This document shows positions 18,498 to 27,297 of a stretch of 64,000 nucleotides of DNA, piece after piece. The notes beneath the pieces were generated by a model. That model saw only the letters and a program-made list of their open reading frames with translations, did not search any database and was not told where the DNA came from. The stretch lies in the NCBI GenBank assembly GCA_041398965.1, contig JAWKTT010000007.1, positions 62,001 through 126,000 of the forward strand, written 5' to 3'. The stretch's first letter is position 1. Every line of letters starts with the position of its first letter. This stretch comes from JAWKTT01 sp041398965. Lineage in GTDB: Bacteria; Planctomycetota; Planctomycetia; Planctomycetales; Planctomycetaceae. The translations under genes were made by a program, and so were the position numbers.

Positions 18498-18793
18498 CGA
18501 GGCAGACGATATCGAGGGATGGAATAGAAGAGCAAACGATGACAATTACAGCGACGGCCACCGCAACGAATGAACGGGATCGGTTCCGAGTTGTTACCGT
18601 CAGAGGACGCAGAAATCGATCGACACGTTTCGCATCACTCCGAGAACCCGATACACTCGAACGGAAGTAAGTATATTAGACCCCGAGACGTTTCCCGCAA
18701 AGTGATCATGGGAATGTCCTCGATAGAAAGTGGTCAACGTTTCGGGGCAAGAGTATGTCTGGGAATGGCGAATCGTAACGAGTGGAATTCAAG

Positions 18794-19702
18794 ATGCTGC
18801 AACTGAACGGAGTCCCCATCGACGACACGTTTGCCGAGGCGTTTTCTACCGTTGCAGCTCGACTCATCGTCACCGCGGAGTCGGCTGAGTGGGCGAGAAT
18901 CGCGGGTCAACAGGCAACAGGCTTTGCAACCAGTGTCATCGCTTGTGACTCAGAGGCGGGGATCGAGCGAGAAATTCCCCCTGAGGAGTCTCCCGATGGT
19001 CGACCGGGGGTCTCCCTGATGTTCTTCAGCTTCAAGCAGGATGCGGTCGCCAAAGCAGTGCTCGGGAGAGTCGGTCAATGCATTCTGACTTGTCCCACGA
19101 CGGCCTGCTACGACGGTCTTCCCGATGCTCCAAAGAATCAGCGATTCCCTCTGGGGGGCGGGCTGCGATACTTTGGTGACGGCTTTCAGACCTCAAAAAA
19201 GTTCGGCTCACGGCGACTCTGGCGATTGCCGGTTATGGATGGAGAATTCATCTGCGATCACTCTGCCGGGACGATCAAAGGGGTCGCCGGGGGAAACCTG
19301 ATTCTCTGCGGCGTCGATCAGGCCCAAACGCTGCGAGCAACCGAAGCCGCCGTTGCGGCCATGCGTCGAGTGCCCGATATCATCCTTCCTTTCCCCGGAG
19401 GGATTGTCCGATCAGGAAGCAAGGTGGGGTCGAAGTACAAGACGCTTAAGGCGAGCACGAACGACCCTTTCTGCCCAACGGTGCGACCACTGTCGAAGAC
19501 AGAACTTCCCGACGGCTGTGGGGCCGTGTACGAGATTGTGATTGATGGTCTCAGCTTTGACGCAGTCCAGACGGCAAGCCGGGTCGGGCTGCATGCCGCA
19601 ACCGCTTCGCCGGGCCTCCTGAAGGTGACCGCAGGGAATTACGGCGGAAAACTGGGCAAGCATCACTTCCACCTTCGCGACCTGTTGATACCTCCCCCGT
19701 GA
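18794..19702 (+). CDS. ftr: Formylmethanofuran--tetrahydromethanopterin formyltransferase
   Basis: It transfers a formyl group between methanofuran and tetrahydromethanopterin, a step of archaeal methanogenesis and of bacterial formaldehyde oxidation. The 302-residue protein matches the family from start to end: NGVPIDDTFAEAF, ARIAGQQATGFATSVI, ESPDGRPGVSLMF, RYFGDGFQTS, GVAGGNLILC, LPFPGGIVRSGSKVGSKY and AGNYGGKLGKHHFHLRDL. I prefer the ATG at 18794 because homologues begin near this residue; a GTG at 18782 is possible. No formylmethanofuran dehydrogenase-complex (fhcABD-type) genes are adjacent, so the pathway is dispersed. H4MPT-linked C1 genes are an established feature of planctomycetes. 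Confidence 0.95.
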   Translation: MLQLNGVPIDDTFAEAFSTVAARLIVTAESAEWARIAGQQATGFATSVIACDSEAGIEREIPPEESPDGRPGVSLMFFSFKQDAVAKAVLGRVGQCILTCPTTACYDGLPDAPKNQRFPLGGGLRYFGDGFQTSKKFGSRRLWRLPVMDGEFICDHSAGTIKGVAGGNLILCGVDQAQTLRATEAAVAAMRRVPDIILPFPGGIVRSGSKVGSKYKTLKASTNDPFCPTVRPLSKTELPDGCGAVYEIVIDGLSFDAVQTASRVGLHAATASPGLLKVTAGNYGGKLGKHHFHLRDLLIPPP

Positions 19703-19806
19703 CAGACTCTTCGGTGTGAGTCAATGCGTAAGAAGTACGTCATCCGTGGCAATCAGAGTCCTTTTCACTTGTTCAAACTCATCACTCCAAATCTGCGAGG
19801 TTCAAC

Positions 19807-20520
19807 ATGACACTTAAAGAATGTCTCATCGCTTTGGAGAAAGCCGGAACGGCACAGAACCGGAAAATCTACGCCAGGCACGGGGTCAGTGCCGAGATGT
19901 TCGGCGTCAGTTACGCGGAGTTGGAGCGACTGAAGAAGCAGATTCGGACCGACGATGCGTTGGCCGAGGGGCTTTGGCAAACGGGAAATCATGACGCCCG
20001 TGTGTTGGCGACGAAGATCGCCGATCCTAAGACGGCTACGATCGCCAGGCTCAATCGGTGGGCCAAACAGTGTGATGACTCGCCGCTCATCAGTGCGTTT
20101 GCGGGATACGTTTCACACACTCCTTGGGCCAAGGGGCGCGCGAAGTTATGGATCAAGTCGAAGCAGGACGCCATTCGTTCGATTGGCTGGACGGTCGTCT
20201 CCTGTCTTGCAACAAATCTTGTTTCGGTGACAAATGCCAGCGAGACGGTTCCCTGGATGGCAGAACTACTTGTTCAGATTGAAGCCGAAATTGGCGAGGC
20301 TTCGAATCAGGCAAGACGTTGTCAACATAATGCCCTCATTGCGATCGGATGCCATGAACAGTCGTTGCGAACCTTGGCAATAGCTGCCGCTCGACGGATC
20401 GGAACAGTCGAGATCGACCATGGAGAGACCGGCTGCAAGACGCCGGATGCTGTCGCCTACATCGAGAAAACGTGGGCCTATCGGGAGAAAACAGGCCGCC
20501 CGGCCCGTCGTCGTTGTTGA
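19807..20520 (+). CDS. DNA alkylation repair protein (AlkD-like HEAT fold)
   Basis: This 237-residue all-helical protein resembles COG4912/AlkD, DNA glycosylases that remove alkylated purines using HEAT-like repeats. Visible family segments are the N-terminal RKIYARHGVSAEMFGVSYAE, the block HDARVLATKIADP and the repeat region around LLVQIEAEIGEASNQARRCQHNALIAIG. The C-terminus ends with a basic tail (GRPARRRC). It starts at ATG 19807, 104 bases after ftr on the same strand, and faces the PIN-TRAM gene tail to tail. Planctomycete members of this family have not been tested as glycosylases as far as I know. Confidence 0.8.
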   Translation: MTLKECLIALEKAGTAQNRKIYARHGVSAEMFGVSYAELERLKKQIRTDDALAEGLWQTGNHDARVLATKIADPKTATIARLNRWAKQCDDSPLISAFAGYVSHTPWAKGRAKLWIKSKQDAIRSIGWTVVSCLATNLVSVTNASETVPWMAELLVQIEAEIGEASNQARRCQHNALIAIGCHEQSLRTLAIAAARRIGTVEIDHGETGCKTPDAVAYIEKTWAYREKTGRPARRRC

Positions 20521-20643
20521 CTCGGTTCGTCCGCTGTTCACAGGGCAACTGGTGGGCGATGCTCCCATTCGGATACTTCAGCCGAAGCAAATTGACCGCA
20601 AACCGCGACAACGGCAAAGCGTGACGGGGAGCGAAGCTTTCAA

Positions 20644-21690
20644 TCAGGCTTTGTCGGCTGCGGCGGCAAGGCGGCTGAAGATCATGCGTCCGGCACTATT
20701 TTGCAGAACGCTGGTCACCACGGTATCGGCTTCTTCGCCCACCATATTTGAACCTTGATCGACCACGACCATCGTGCCATCGTCGAGGTAGCCAACTCCT
20801 TGTCCCTGCCCTTCGCCCTCTTTGATGATGCGAATGCGAACATGCTCGCCAGGAATGAACCGTGGCTTGAGCGAGTTGGCAACGTCGTTCAGGTTGACCA
20901 CTTGCACTCCCTGAACGCTGGCCACCTTGTTCAGGTTAATGTCGTTGGTGACGATTCGTCCGTTGTGTTGACCGGCCAGTTCCACCAATCGTTGATCAAC
21001 CGATTTTCCCTTGCCGGCATCGGACTCGATGACCCGGACGTCGATCTTGGGGTCTTGTTGCAATCGACGCAGAACGTCGAGCCCCCGTCGACCACGACTG
21101 CGACGGACCTTATCGTGGCTGTCTGCAATGTCCTGAACTTCCTGCAGGATGAACTGTGGAACCATCACCTCGGCATCCAAAACGTTTGTGTCAACCATAT
21201 CCGCAATGCGGCCATCGATGAGAGCGCTGCTATCAAGGATGAGCGGTCGTCCTCCTTTCAACTCGCGAGAGAATTCGACGTAAGGGATCACGAAACGGAA
21301 GTCGTCCTTGGTCTGCAACAGGAACGTAATACAAAGGTAGGGCAAAGTCAGCAGGAGCATCATCGTTGCTGTTCCCTGAAATCGCCCCCCTTCCGACCCG
21401 ACGAGCTGCGGCGAATTGAAAAGCGGTTGGAGCGCAAGGTTGAGCAAGTAAGCCAATAACACCCCGATCAACAGGCCGAAGTAGATGCCTGACAAAACTT
21501 CGACCTTTTTGCGGGGGACCAGGAGGTCGACCAGCAGAACCAGTGCCGCAATGGAGATCAGTACCGAAAGGGAGCCGAGCGGATGCTCGCGGACGATCGA
21601 GGGGGCCCCAGAGTCGGGGGTGAGTGTATAGGTCACAATCGCGCCCACGCTGATTAGGACATACAGCACCCGAATGATTAACAGCAGCAT
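20644..21690 (-). CDS. Membrane PIN-TRAM domain protein (YacL-like)
   Basis: The 348-residue protein has about four N-terminal membrane helices (LLLIIRVLYVLISVGAIVTY; LSVLISIAALVLLVDLLV; SGIYFGLLIGVLLAYLLNLA; MMLLLTLPYLCITFLL). A PIN nuclease domain follows, with acidic residues in LILDSSALIDGRIADM and TNDINLNKVA, and then a C-terminal TRAM domain (EHVRIRIIKEGEGQGQGVGYL). The architecture matches Bacillus YacL, a presumed membrane-attached RNase. Start choice is uncertain: ATG 21690 puts the first helix at the N-terminus as in homologues, while ATG 21783 and GTG 21813 add 31 or 41 polar residues. AGG sits 9 bases before ATG 21690. Confidence 0.86.
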   Translation of the reverse strand: MLLLIIRVLYVLISVGAIVTYTLTPDSGAPSIVREHPLGSLSVLISIAALVLLVDLLVPRKKVEVLSGIYFGLLIGVLLAYLLNLALQPLFNSPQLVGSEGGRFQGTATMMLLLTLPYLCITFLLQTKDDFRFVIPYVEFSRELKGGRPLILDSSALIDGRIADMVDTNVLDAEVMVPQFILQEVQDIADSHDKVRRSRGRRGLDVLRRLQQDPKIDVRVIESDAGKGKSVDQRLVELAGQHNGRIVTNDINLNKVASVQGVQVVNLNDVANSLKPRFIPGEHVRIRIIKEGEGQGQGVGYLDDGTMVVVDQGSNMVGEEADTVVTSVLQNSAGRMIFSRLAAAADKA

Positions 21691-22004
21691 CGCAGACCTG
21701 ATCTTGGAAGGAAGTTCGGACGACGCCAAGGTGGGAGAAGCAGTTCGGCCCGCTTCAGGCGTCGAGGATTTTGGTCTCTCCATCGACTCGAACAGGACTC
21801 CAGAGAGTACCACAAAGAGGCACGCGAGTCAGCGTGTGCCTCCCGTCACCCTCAGCCCGGTCGAACTTCATGAAGAGACTCAGCTTTTGATAATACGCCG
21901 TCCGTCTGTCGATTTCCACATGAGTCAGTCGAAATCTGACAGACTCACGGAACTTTCATTCTTCCCAACCGATCGACTCGGTGCGGCCGTCAAGGTCACC
22001 ACGT

Positions 22005-23129
22005 CTATGTACGGGCCAGTTTCTTTCCTCGCTCGTGGAGTTCTATGGGGACAGACTGAATCAGGCGCGTCACCACGTCGTCTGTCGATATCCCTTCGCT
22101 GTTTGCCTGAAACGTCGTGACAATGCGGTGCCGCAGGACGGGATGGGCGACCGACTGCACATCTTCGGTGGTGACGTGAAAACGTCCTTCCAGAATGGCT
22201 CGTGCCTTCGCCCCCAGGATGAGGTACTGCCCCGCACGCGGCCCCGCTCCCCACGAGACATACTCCTTAACAAAGCCGGGAGCGTCCGCTTCGTCGGGAC
22301 GGGTGGCGCGGACCAAGTCGCGAGCGTAGACGAAGACGTGCTCGGCCACTGGGACCTTCCGTACAACTTCCTGCAACGCCAGAATTTGCTCGCCTGTCAG
22401 GGCATGAGTCAGAATCGTTTCGACTCCGCCGGTCGTCTGTTTCAGGATTCGCAACTCTTCGGCAGCAGTTGGATACTTCACGATGATGTTGAACATGAAC
22501 CGGTCCAACTGGGCTTCCGGCAATGGATATGTCCCTTCCTGCTCGATGGGGTTCTGAGTTGCCAAGACAAAGAAAGGGTTGGGCAGGCGATATGTGCTCG
22601 AACCGACAGTCACGTGTCGTTCTTGCATCGCTTCCAACAAGGCGGCTTGCGTCTTCGGAGGGGTCCGGTTGATTTCGTCCGCCAATAGCATATGCGTGAA
22701 AATTGGGCCCTGCATAAACTGAAAAGTCCGACGCCCCGTCTCGGGGTCGTCCTGCAGGACGTCGGTTCCTGTGATGTCCGAGGGCATGAGGTCGGGGGTA
22801 AATTGAATGCGACGGAACGAGAGGTGTAAAATCTTGGCGACAGTGCTGACGAGCAGCGTCTTCGCCAATCCCGGGACCCCAACCAGAAGACAGTGACCGC
22901 GACTGAACATGGCGATCAGTAACTGATCGACCACGTCGTTCTGCCCGATGATGACCTTGCCAATCTCTTCCCGCATCCGCTTGTAGGCTGCCCCTAAGCC
23001 GCGAATCGCTTGGGCCTCTTTCTCTTTCAGGTCGTCCGCTTCAATCTCGAGAAGCTCGGGCTCATCCAGACCTTGCCCCCGCTGATTTTCAGGGTTACCC
23101 GCAGATTCCGAAGAGTTACGAAACGCCAT
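22005..23129 (-). CDS. MoxR-family AAA+ ATPase
   Basis: The 374-residue MoxR ATPase acts as a chaperone for metal insertion or complex assembly in family members studied. A predicted helical N-terminus of about 50 acidic residues precedes the core. Walker A is GVPGLAKT, Walker B is LLADEINRTPPKTQAALLEAM, sensor 1 is LATQNPIEQEGTYPLPEAQLDRF, and the C-terminal lid carries RAGQYLILGAKARAILEGR. MoxR genes usually precede DUF58 and VWA-domain genes; here the genes on either side of it are the PIN-TRAM and ThiO genes, so the usual partners are not adjacent. It begins about 144 bases after the stop of thiO. Confidence 0.93.
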   Translation of the reverse strand: MAFRNSSESAGNPENQRGQGLDEPELLEIEADDLKEKEAQAIRGLGAAYKRMREEIGKVIIGQNDVVDQLLIAMFSRGHCLLVGVPGLAKTLLVSTVAKILHLSFRRIQFTPDLMPSDITGTDVLQDDPETGRRTFQFMQGPIFTHMLLADEINRTPPKTQAALLEAMQERHVTVGSSTYRLPNPFFVLATQNPIEQEGTYPLPEAQLDRFMFNIIVKYPTAAEELRILKQTTGGVETILTHALTGEQILALQEVVRKVPVAEHVFVYARDLVRATRPDEADAPGFVKEYVSWGAGPRAGQYLILGAKARAILEGRFHVTTEDVQSVAHPVLRHRIVTTFQANSEGISTDDVVTRLIQSVPIELHERGKKLART

Positions 23130-23273
23130 GTCAACAGTTCCTATTGCAGTTCAGAAGTGAACGATTCAATACTCGCCCATGTATCGTAGCGACCACGCTG
23201 ACCAATTGGCAGTAAACTCTCAGCGGAAATTCCTGCTGATGCCAAGACTTGGCTTTAGAGGGAGACAGAGCCG

Positions 23274-24383
23274 TTAGCGGTCGGTCTCAGCCCGGGAGAT
23301 TGAGGCCGCGATCATCTGGGCTGTAATCGGAGAGAGATGCAGCCCTGCGCGAAAGTGACCGGTCGCGATGTGCAGATTCCGGTACTCCGACACCGCCCCG
23401 ATCGTCGGACAGGCTCCGGGGGCATGGGGCCGCAAGCCCGCCCAACTCCGAACGAATTCTGCCTCCTTCAGTGACGGAACGAGTTCCATCGCAAACTGCA
23501 AAAGCCCCTCGACTCCGGCGGGTGTTGTCCGAGCATCGAAGCCGACCCATTCTTCCGTCGCACCGACCAACACCAACCCATCATCCCGCGGAACAAGATA
23601 ACGGGCTCCGCACTCGATTACCGATGAAAACGGACGCGACGGCAACTTCAGGAGTAAGATTTGTCCTCGGACCGGTACGACCTGAACCTGAGGCACAAGC
23701 GAACCGAGAAGCTGAGACGACCACGCTCCGGCAGCGACGACAAACTGATCGGCTCGCAAGGTCTCCATCCCGACACGAACTCCAGTCACCCGGGAACCCT
23801 CAATCTCCATGCTTTCGACCGGACTGTGGGGGCGCAGGTCTACCCCGTAACGTTGACAACTGGCGATCATTGCGCGCAGATGATGCGGATTACGCACCTG
23901 ACAGAGGTCCGGCAGTCGATATCCTGTCGACTGATTTTCCGAAAGTCCGTTGACGTGCGTCAGCATCTCGTCGCGTGTGAGTGGCTCGACGCGAACACCG
24001 ACGGACTTCCACTCGCTCATCTCTTCAACCAGCGAACGGGGGATGCGAACCTGCTCGGTCAATTCGGTCACGGAGCAGGCCGCTGGTGAAAGTTCAAGCC
24101 CGCCACAACTGCGGAACCCATTGTCGATCCCGGTCTCTTCGAACAATGTCGCGCTGAGCGAGGGCCACATTGCGTGTGTTTGGGAGGTCCAGGATGTGAG
24201 GGGATGATTGGAATCCCCAGGGAATCCGGGAGGGAGGATGCCAGCCCCGGCCCATGAGGCTTCTCGCCCTAAGTCCTGCCGATCGAGGAGAGTGACGCGG
24301 CGTCCACTGATGGCCAACTTTCGCGCGATGGAAAGCCCAATCACGCCGCCGCCGACAACGACCACATCACGCATAACGCTCAC
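23274..24383 (-). CDS. thiO: FAD-dependent glycine oxidase, ThiO-like
   Basis: This DAO-family flavoenzyme is predicted to oxidise glycine to iminoacetate-type product for the thiazole of thiamine. The 369-residue protein has an N-terminal FAD site VVVGGGVIGLSIARKLA and the ThiO-typical EASWAGAGILPP at about 41-52. The substrate cap holds YRLPDLCQVRNPHHLRAMIASC, and the C-terminal FAD contact SWAGLRPHAPGACPTIG is followed by HIATGHFRAGLHLSP. The GTG at 24383 and the ATG at 24374 (MRDVVVVGG) are both possible starts. No other thiamine gene is adjacent, so a related D-amino-acid oxidase activity cannot be excluded. Confidence 0.85.
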   Translation of the reverse strand: MSVMRDVVVVGGGVIGLSIARKLAISGRRVTLLDRQDLGREASWAGAGILPPGFPGDSNHPLTSWTSQTHAMWPSLSATLFEETGIDNGFRSCGGLELSPAACSVTELTEQVRIPRSLVEEMSEWKSVGVRVEPLTRDEMLTHVNGLSENQSTGYRLPDLCQVRNPHHLRAMIASCQRYGVDLRPHSPVESMEIEGSRVTGVRVGMETLRADQFVVAAGAWSSQLLGSLVPQVQVVPVRGQILLLKLPSRPFSSVIECGARYLVPRDDGLVLVGATEEWVGFDARTTPAGVEGLLQFAMELVPSLKEAEFVRSWAGLRPHAPGACPTIGAVSEYRNLHIATGHFRAGLHLSPITAQMIAASISRAETDR

Positions 24384-24474
24384 TGTCTCTCGTCACTCGA
24401 CTCTCTTTGAACCTGGACCGACTCTCGCTGACCGGCACCACTTCAATCGTGTTGCACCACTCCCCCGTCGAGAA

Positions 24475-26337
24475 TCAGAGGCTACCAATAAAGCCAGCGC
24501 CTAGAGCTTTCAGGTCGGCGTTGTAGACCGATCGGACTGCCTGGTCGGCACTCTTACCACTCTTCAGTTCGCCGACAAAGGCTGCGAACTTACCGACGCC
24601 CCCCTGACGAATCATGTAGGAAACGATCGAGTATCCAACCGGTCCGATGGTGGCTGGCGAGAACGTGCCATCCCCGAACACGTTTTCTGGAGGGCTGACA
24701 GCCCGAGCGACGCTGCGGGCGATGCTGTGCATTCCCTTGAAATAGGTGTTGGCTTCAGCCCCGGTCGATGCCAGCGCAAGACCTGTTCCGCGAACGACCC
24801 ACTCGGGCATCTTCGCTCCGTCTCTTCGGAGGAACGCACCGGTCATATGATCGTTGAGATTGACCTTGAGTCCCCCAGACTCCTCGCTGATGTCGTCGCC
24901 GACATCCAATAGGGCAACGTATGCCTGATCGTAACTTGCCGACACGACAGAATGTCCTGTCATCTCTTTCGCGGCTCTTCGTCCTTCGATGACCTGATTA
25001 AATTCGTCATACCCAAAGCGATCCTTGATGACGAAAATCGTCAGGCGACCTTTCCAGAGTTGTCCGTTGGGGATGTTGAACATCTTCCGGATGTTGGTGA
25101 TATTTTCGGTCGCCCAGCCGTTGACTTCTTCCAGTCGCGTCGCGGAGACGTTCCCCATCAGGAAGAGGTCCGGTGTCTGTAGCGAGCGGTAGCTCTCGGT
25201 TGGAGCCACCTTCTTCCATTGATCTTCCGAAGTGTCGATGCGGAGCTTGTTGAATTCTTCAGGCGTTAGTTTGGCGAGTTTGTCGGCAGCGATCTCTTCT
25301 TCGGAGCGAACATAACTGCGGAGCGGTGCCTTCGGGTCGGTCCCGTCGAAGGCGTTCCCTTCATCGAACCACTTGATTAGGTCTTCGTAATTCTTCCGCG
25401 TGATGCGGGCCTGTCCTTGAGGCATTCGCGGCGCTTCCAGTCCGCCAACGAGTCGGAACAACCGGCTCCCTTCTCGATTCCCCGGAATGACCACGCGACC
25501 GCTATCCCCCCCCTTCATCATGGACTCGAAGGAGGTCAGGTCGAGACCGCTGTCGGGGGCGTTGCCGCTATGACAGCCGACACAAAGATTCGCCATGAAG
25601 GGAGCAATGTCTTTCGTGAAAGAGACCGTTTCGTTTCCTTTAGGCTTCGGGATGACGACGGTGACTGGAGGGCCTGCAGGAGCTTTTCCCAAGTCTTCGA
25701 GTGGGACATCGTCCTTTTCGGCATCGTACTTCGCCCCTTCGGCAATCCACGACGAGAGAATTTTCATTTCTTCATTGGAGAGTGCCGCACCATTAAGAGG
25801 CATTCGGGCCTTGTCGTCGGGGGTTGCGACACGAGCCATCAACAAACTTTGTTCGGGCTTGCCGACAACCAGCAGAGCACCGCTTTGGCCTCCCGCTTTC
25901 CAGCCGGCAAACGTTGAGAGGTTAAGGTTGCAACGGGGGTTGACCGCTCCGTGACAGCGGACACACTTCCCCTGAATAATCGGGGCGACCTCTTTAACGA
26001 AACTCGGCCCGAGCACAGGCTCTCGACCTTCGGCCTTGGCACGAGTAATTTCCAAGGTGCGAGCGTTCTTCGTGATCAGTTCGCTCAACCCCATCATCTT
26101 GCGATCACTGGGGTCAACGCCGATCTCCTTGGCAATCGCTTCGACACGTTCGCCTGTCGTCTTTAAGATCTCGGCACTCTCGTCGAACTCCTTCTTGCGG
26201 ATCATCGACGAGACTTTGCCGAGTTCCTTCTTGAGTTCGAGTAACTCCTTTCGCTGCTCGGGGGTCTGCCCCATGACAGGCGAACCACAGGAGAATACGA
26301 GTCCGAGGAGGCAAGTCAGAATGATCGCATGTCGCAT
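24475..26337 (-). CDS. Secreted diheme cytochrome with degenerate peptidase-like domain
   Basis: The 620-residue protein has a signal peptide (1-23), a helical segment (about 25-100), and two planctomycete heme domains: CVRCH at 125-129 and CVGCH at 252-256. Each is followed by the family's Met-containing block (ARMPLNGAALSNEEM; PRMPQGQARITRKNY). The C-terminal ~230 residues resemble a gluzincin (peptidase MA-like) fold: a strand-rich start (LWKGRLTIFVIKDRFGYDEF) and MPEWVVRGTGLALAS. Where the HExxH zinc helix is expected the sequence reads HMTGA (497-501), so peptidase activity looks lost. The site may serve binding only. It is divergent from hisI. Confidence 0.85.
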   Translation of the reverse strand: MRHAIILTCLLGLVFSCGSPVMGQTPEQRKELLELKKELGKVSSMIRKKEFDESAEILKTTGERVEAIAKEIGVDPSDRKMMGLSELITKNARTLEITRAKAEGREPVLGPSFVKEVAPIIQGKCVRCHGAVNPRCNLNLSTFAGWKAGGQSGALLVVGKPEQSLLMARVATPDDKARMPLNGAALSNEEMKILSSWIAEGAKYDAEKDDVPLEDLGKAPAGPPVTVVIPKPKGNETVSFTKDIAPFMANLCVGCHSGNAPDSGLDLTSFESMMKGGDSGRVVIPGNREGSRLFRLVGGLEAPRMPQGQARITRKNYEDLIKWFDEGNAFDGTDPKAPLRSYVRSEEEIAADKLAKLTPEEFNKLRIDTSEDQWKKVAPTESYRSLQTPDLFLMGNVSATRLEEVNGWATENITNIRKMFNIPNGQLWKGRLTIFVIKDRFGYDEFNQVIEGRRAAKEMTGHSVVSASYDQAYVALLDVGDDISEESGGLKVNLNDHMTGAFLRRDGAKMPEWVVRGTGLALASTGAEANTYFKGMHSIARSVARAVSPPENVFGDGTFSPATIGPVGYSIVSYMIRQGGVGKFAAFVGELKSGKSADQAVRSVYNADLKALGAGFIGSL

Positions 26338-26796
26338 AGAAGGCCTCTTGGGCGTTCAACTAGAATGGGATAGTCGTTAGACACGATCACGTGATGGGCG
26401 AAAACCGGGCTGGCTCACCCTGTCAATGAGTTTCACCCGTTCAGATGAGTTCAACGTGTCACATGAGAGTAAACCGCTGGAGGTGTTCACGCATCGCCCC
26501 CCTTCGGCTCACACATCGCTCCGAGAGTATACGACGAAAACCTGCGGGATGGAACTAGAGACTGTCAACGCGGCGAGAGTTTTGGGAAGTGCCCACACAA
26601 AACAGGGTTCATTCGTACACATTCGGCATGCTGTTCTTCCTGTAACCAAGATGTTCCGCAGGATTTCACACATGACAGATGCTTACGGTTTTGTCATCTC
26701 CTCCTGCACGATAAACTACGCCGAGACTCAACGGCGCTCTGGTCGAGTGGCCGGGGTCTTACCTCTCTGCGAATCCTTTTTCGACGTGACAAACTC
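26338..26796. other. 459-bp divergent intergenic region
   Basis: The region separates the diheme cytochrome from hisI, so both promoters are expected here. It contains three ATGAG-centred repeats at 26426-26467. I find no tRNA cloverleaf and no credible ORF; the 124-codon frame crossing it has no protein-like composition. Confidence 0.45.
26426..26467. repeat. Three ATGAG direct repeats at 18-19 bp spacing
   Basis: ATGAG occurs at 26426, 26445 and 26463. The first two units extend to ATGAGTT followed by A/C-rich bases, and each unit is preceded by TCA. Spacing near two helical turns would place all three on the same face of DNA, about 90-130 bp upstream of the diheme cytochrome gene. It could be a binding array for a regulator, or chance. 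Confidence 0.3.
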
Positions 26797-27189
26797 ATGA
26801 ACGGCCCCAATTTCAACAAGATGGAACTGATTCCTGTCATCGCTCAGGACGATGCCACTGGAGCGGTTCTCATGCTCGCTTACATGAATCGCGAAGCATA
26901 TGCCGAGACCTTGCAGACCCAGCGGGTCTGCTACTGGAGTCGATCTCGGCAAAAGTTGTGGCGAAAAGGGGAAGAGAGCGGCAATGTTCAGCACCTGAAG
27001 GCGATTTACTTCGACTGCGATGCCGACACGCTGCTGGTCCGGGTCGAACAAGTTGGCGGAGCAGCCTGTCACGAAGGATACAAGAGCTGCTTCTTTCGTC
27101 GCATCGACCCCACGACCGGCAACGTGACCGTCGAAGGTGAACGCCTCTTCAACCCCAAGGAAGTGTATGGCGACAAGGGGTCGAAGTAG
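26797..27189 (+). CDS. hisI: Phosphoribosyl-AMP cyclohydrolase
   Basis: It opens the adenine ring of phosphoribosyl-AMP, the third step of histidine synthesis. The 130-residue, stand-alone HisI has the family core: LMLAYMNREAYAETL, VCYWSRSRQKLWRKGEESGN, the metal-binding DCDADTLLVRV and the zinc cysteines in GGAACHEGYKSCFFRR. No HisE domain is fused. No other his gene is adjacent. A GCCCCA/TGGGGC hairpin follows the stop. Confidence 0.96.
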   Translation: MNGPNFNKMELIPVIAQDDATGAVLMLAYMNREAYAETLQTQRVCYWSRSRQKLWRKGEESGNVQHLKAIYFDCDADTLLVRVEQVGGAACHEGYKSCFFRRIDPTTGNVTVEGERLFNPKEVYGDKGSK

Positions 27190-27214
27190 GGGGTGTGAAT
27201 CCCGGCAACGATTA

Positions 27215-27237
27215 GCCCCAACTTTTACATGTGGGGC
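27215..27237 (+). terminator. Hairpin after hisI
   Basis: GCCCCA (27215-27220) pairs with TGGGGC (27232-27237) around an 11-nt loop. No U run follows, so it may only be a weak or factor-assisted terminator before the aldo/keto reductase gene. Confidence 0.35.
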
Positions 27238-27297
27238 GAATCGAAGACTTCTGATCCCCCGTCATCATCGCACGGCACTCACAAGAAAGCACACATC

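Noticed and set aside
20755..21459. 234-codon plus-strand frame opposite the PIN-TRAM gene
   Set aside because: The minus-strand PIN and TRAM motifs are clear; the plus frame has none.
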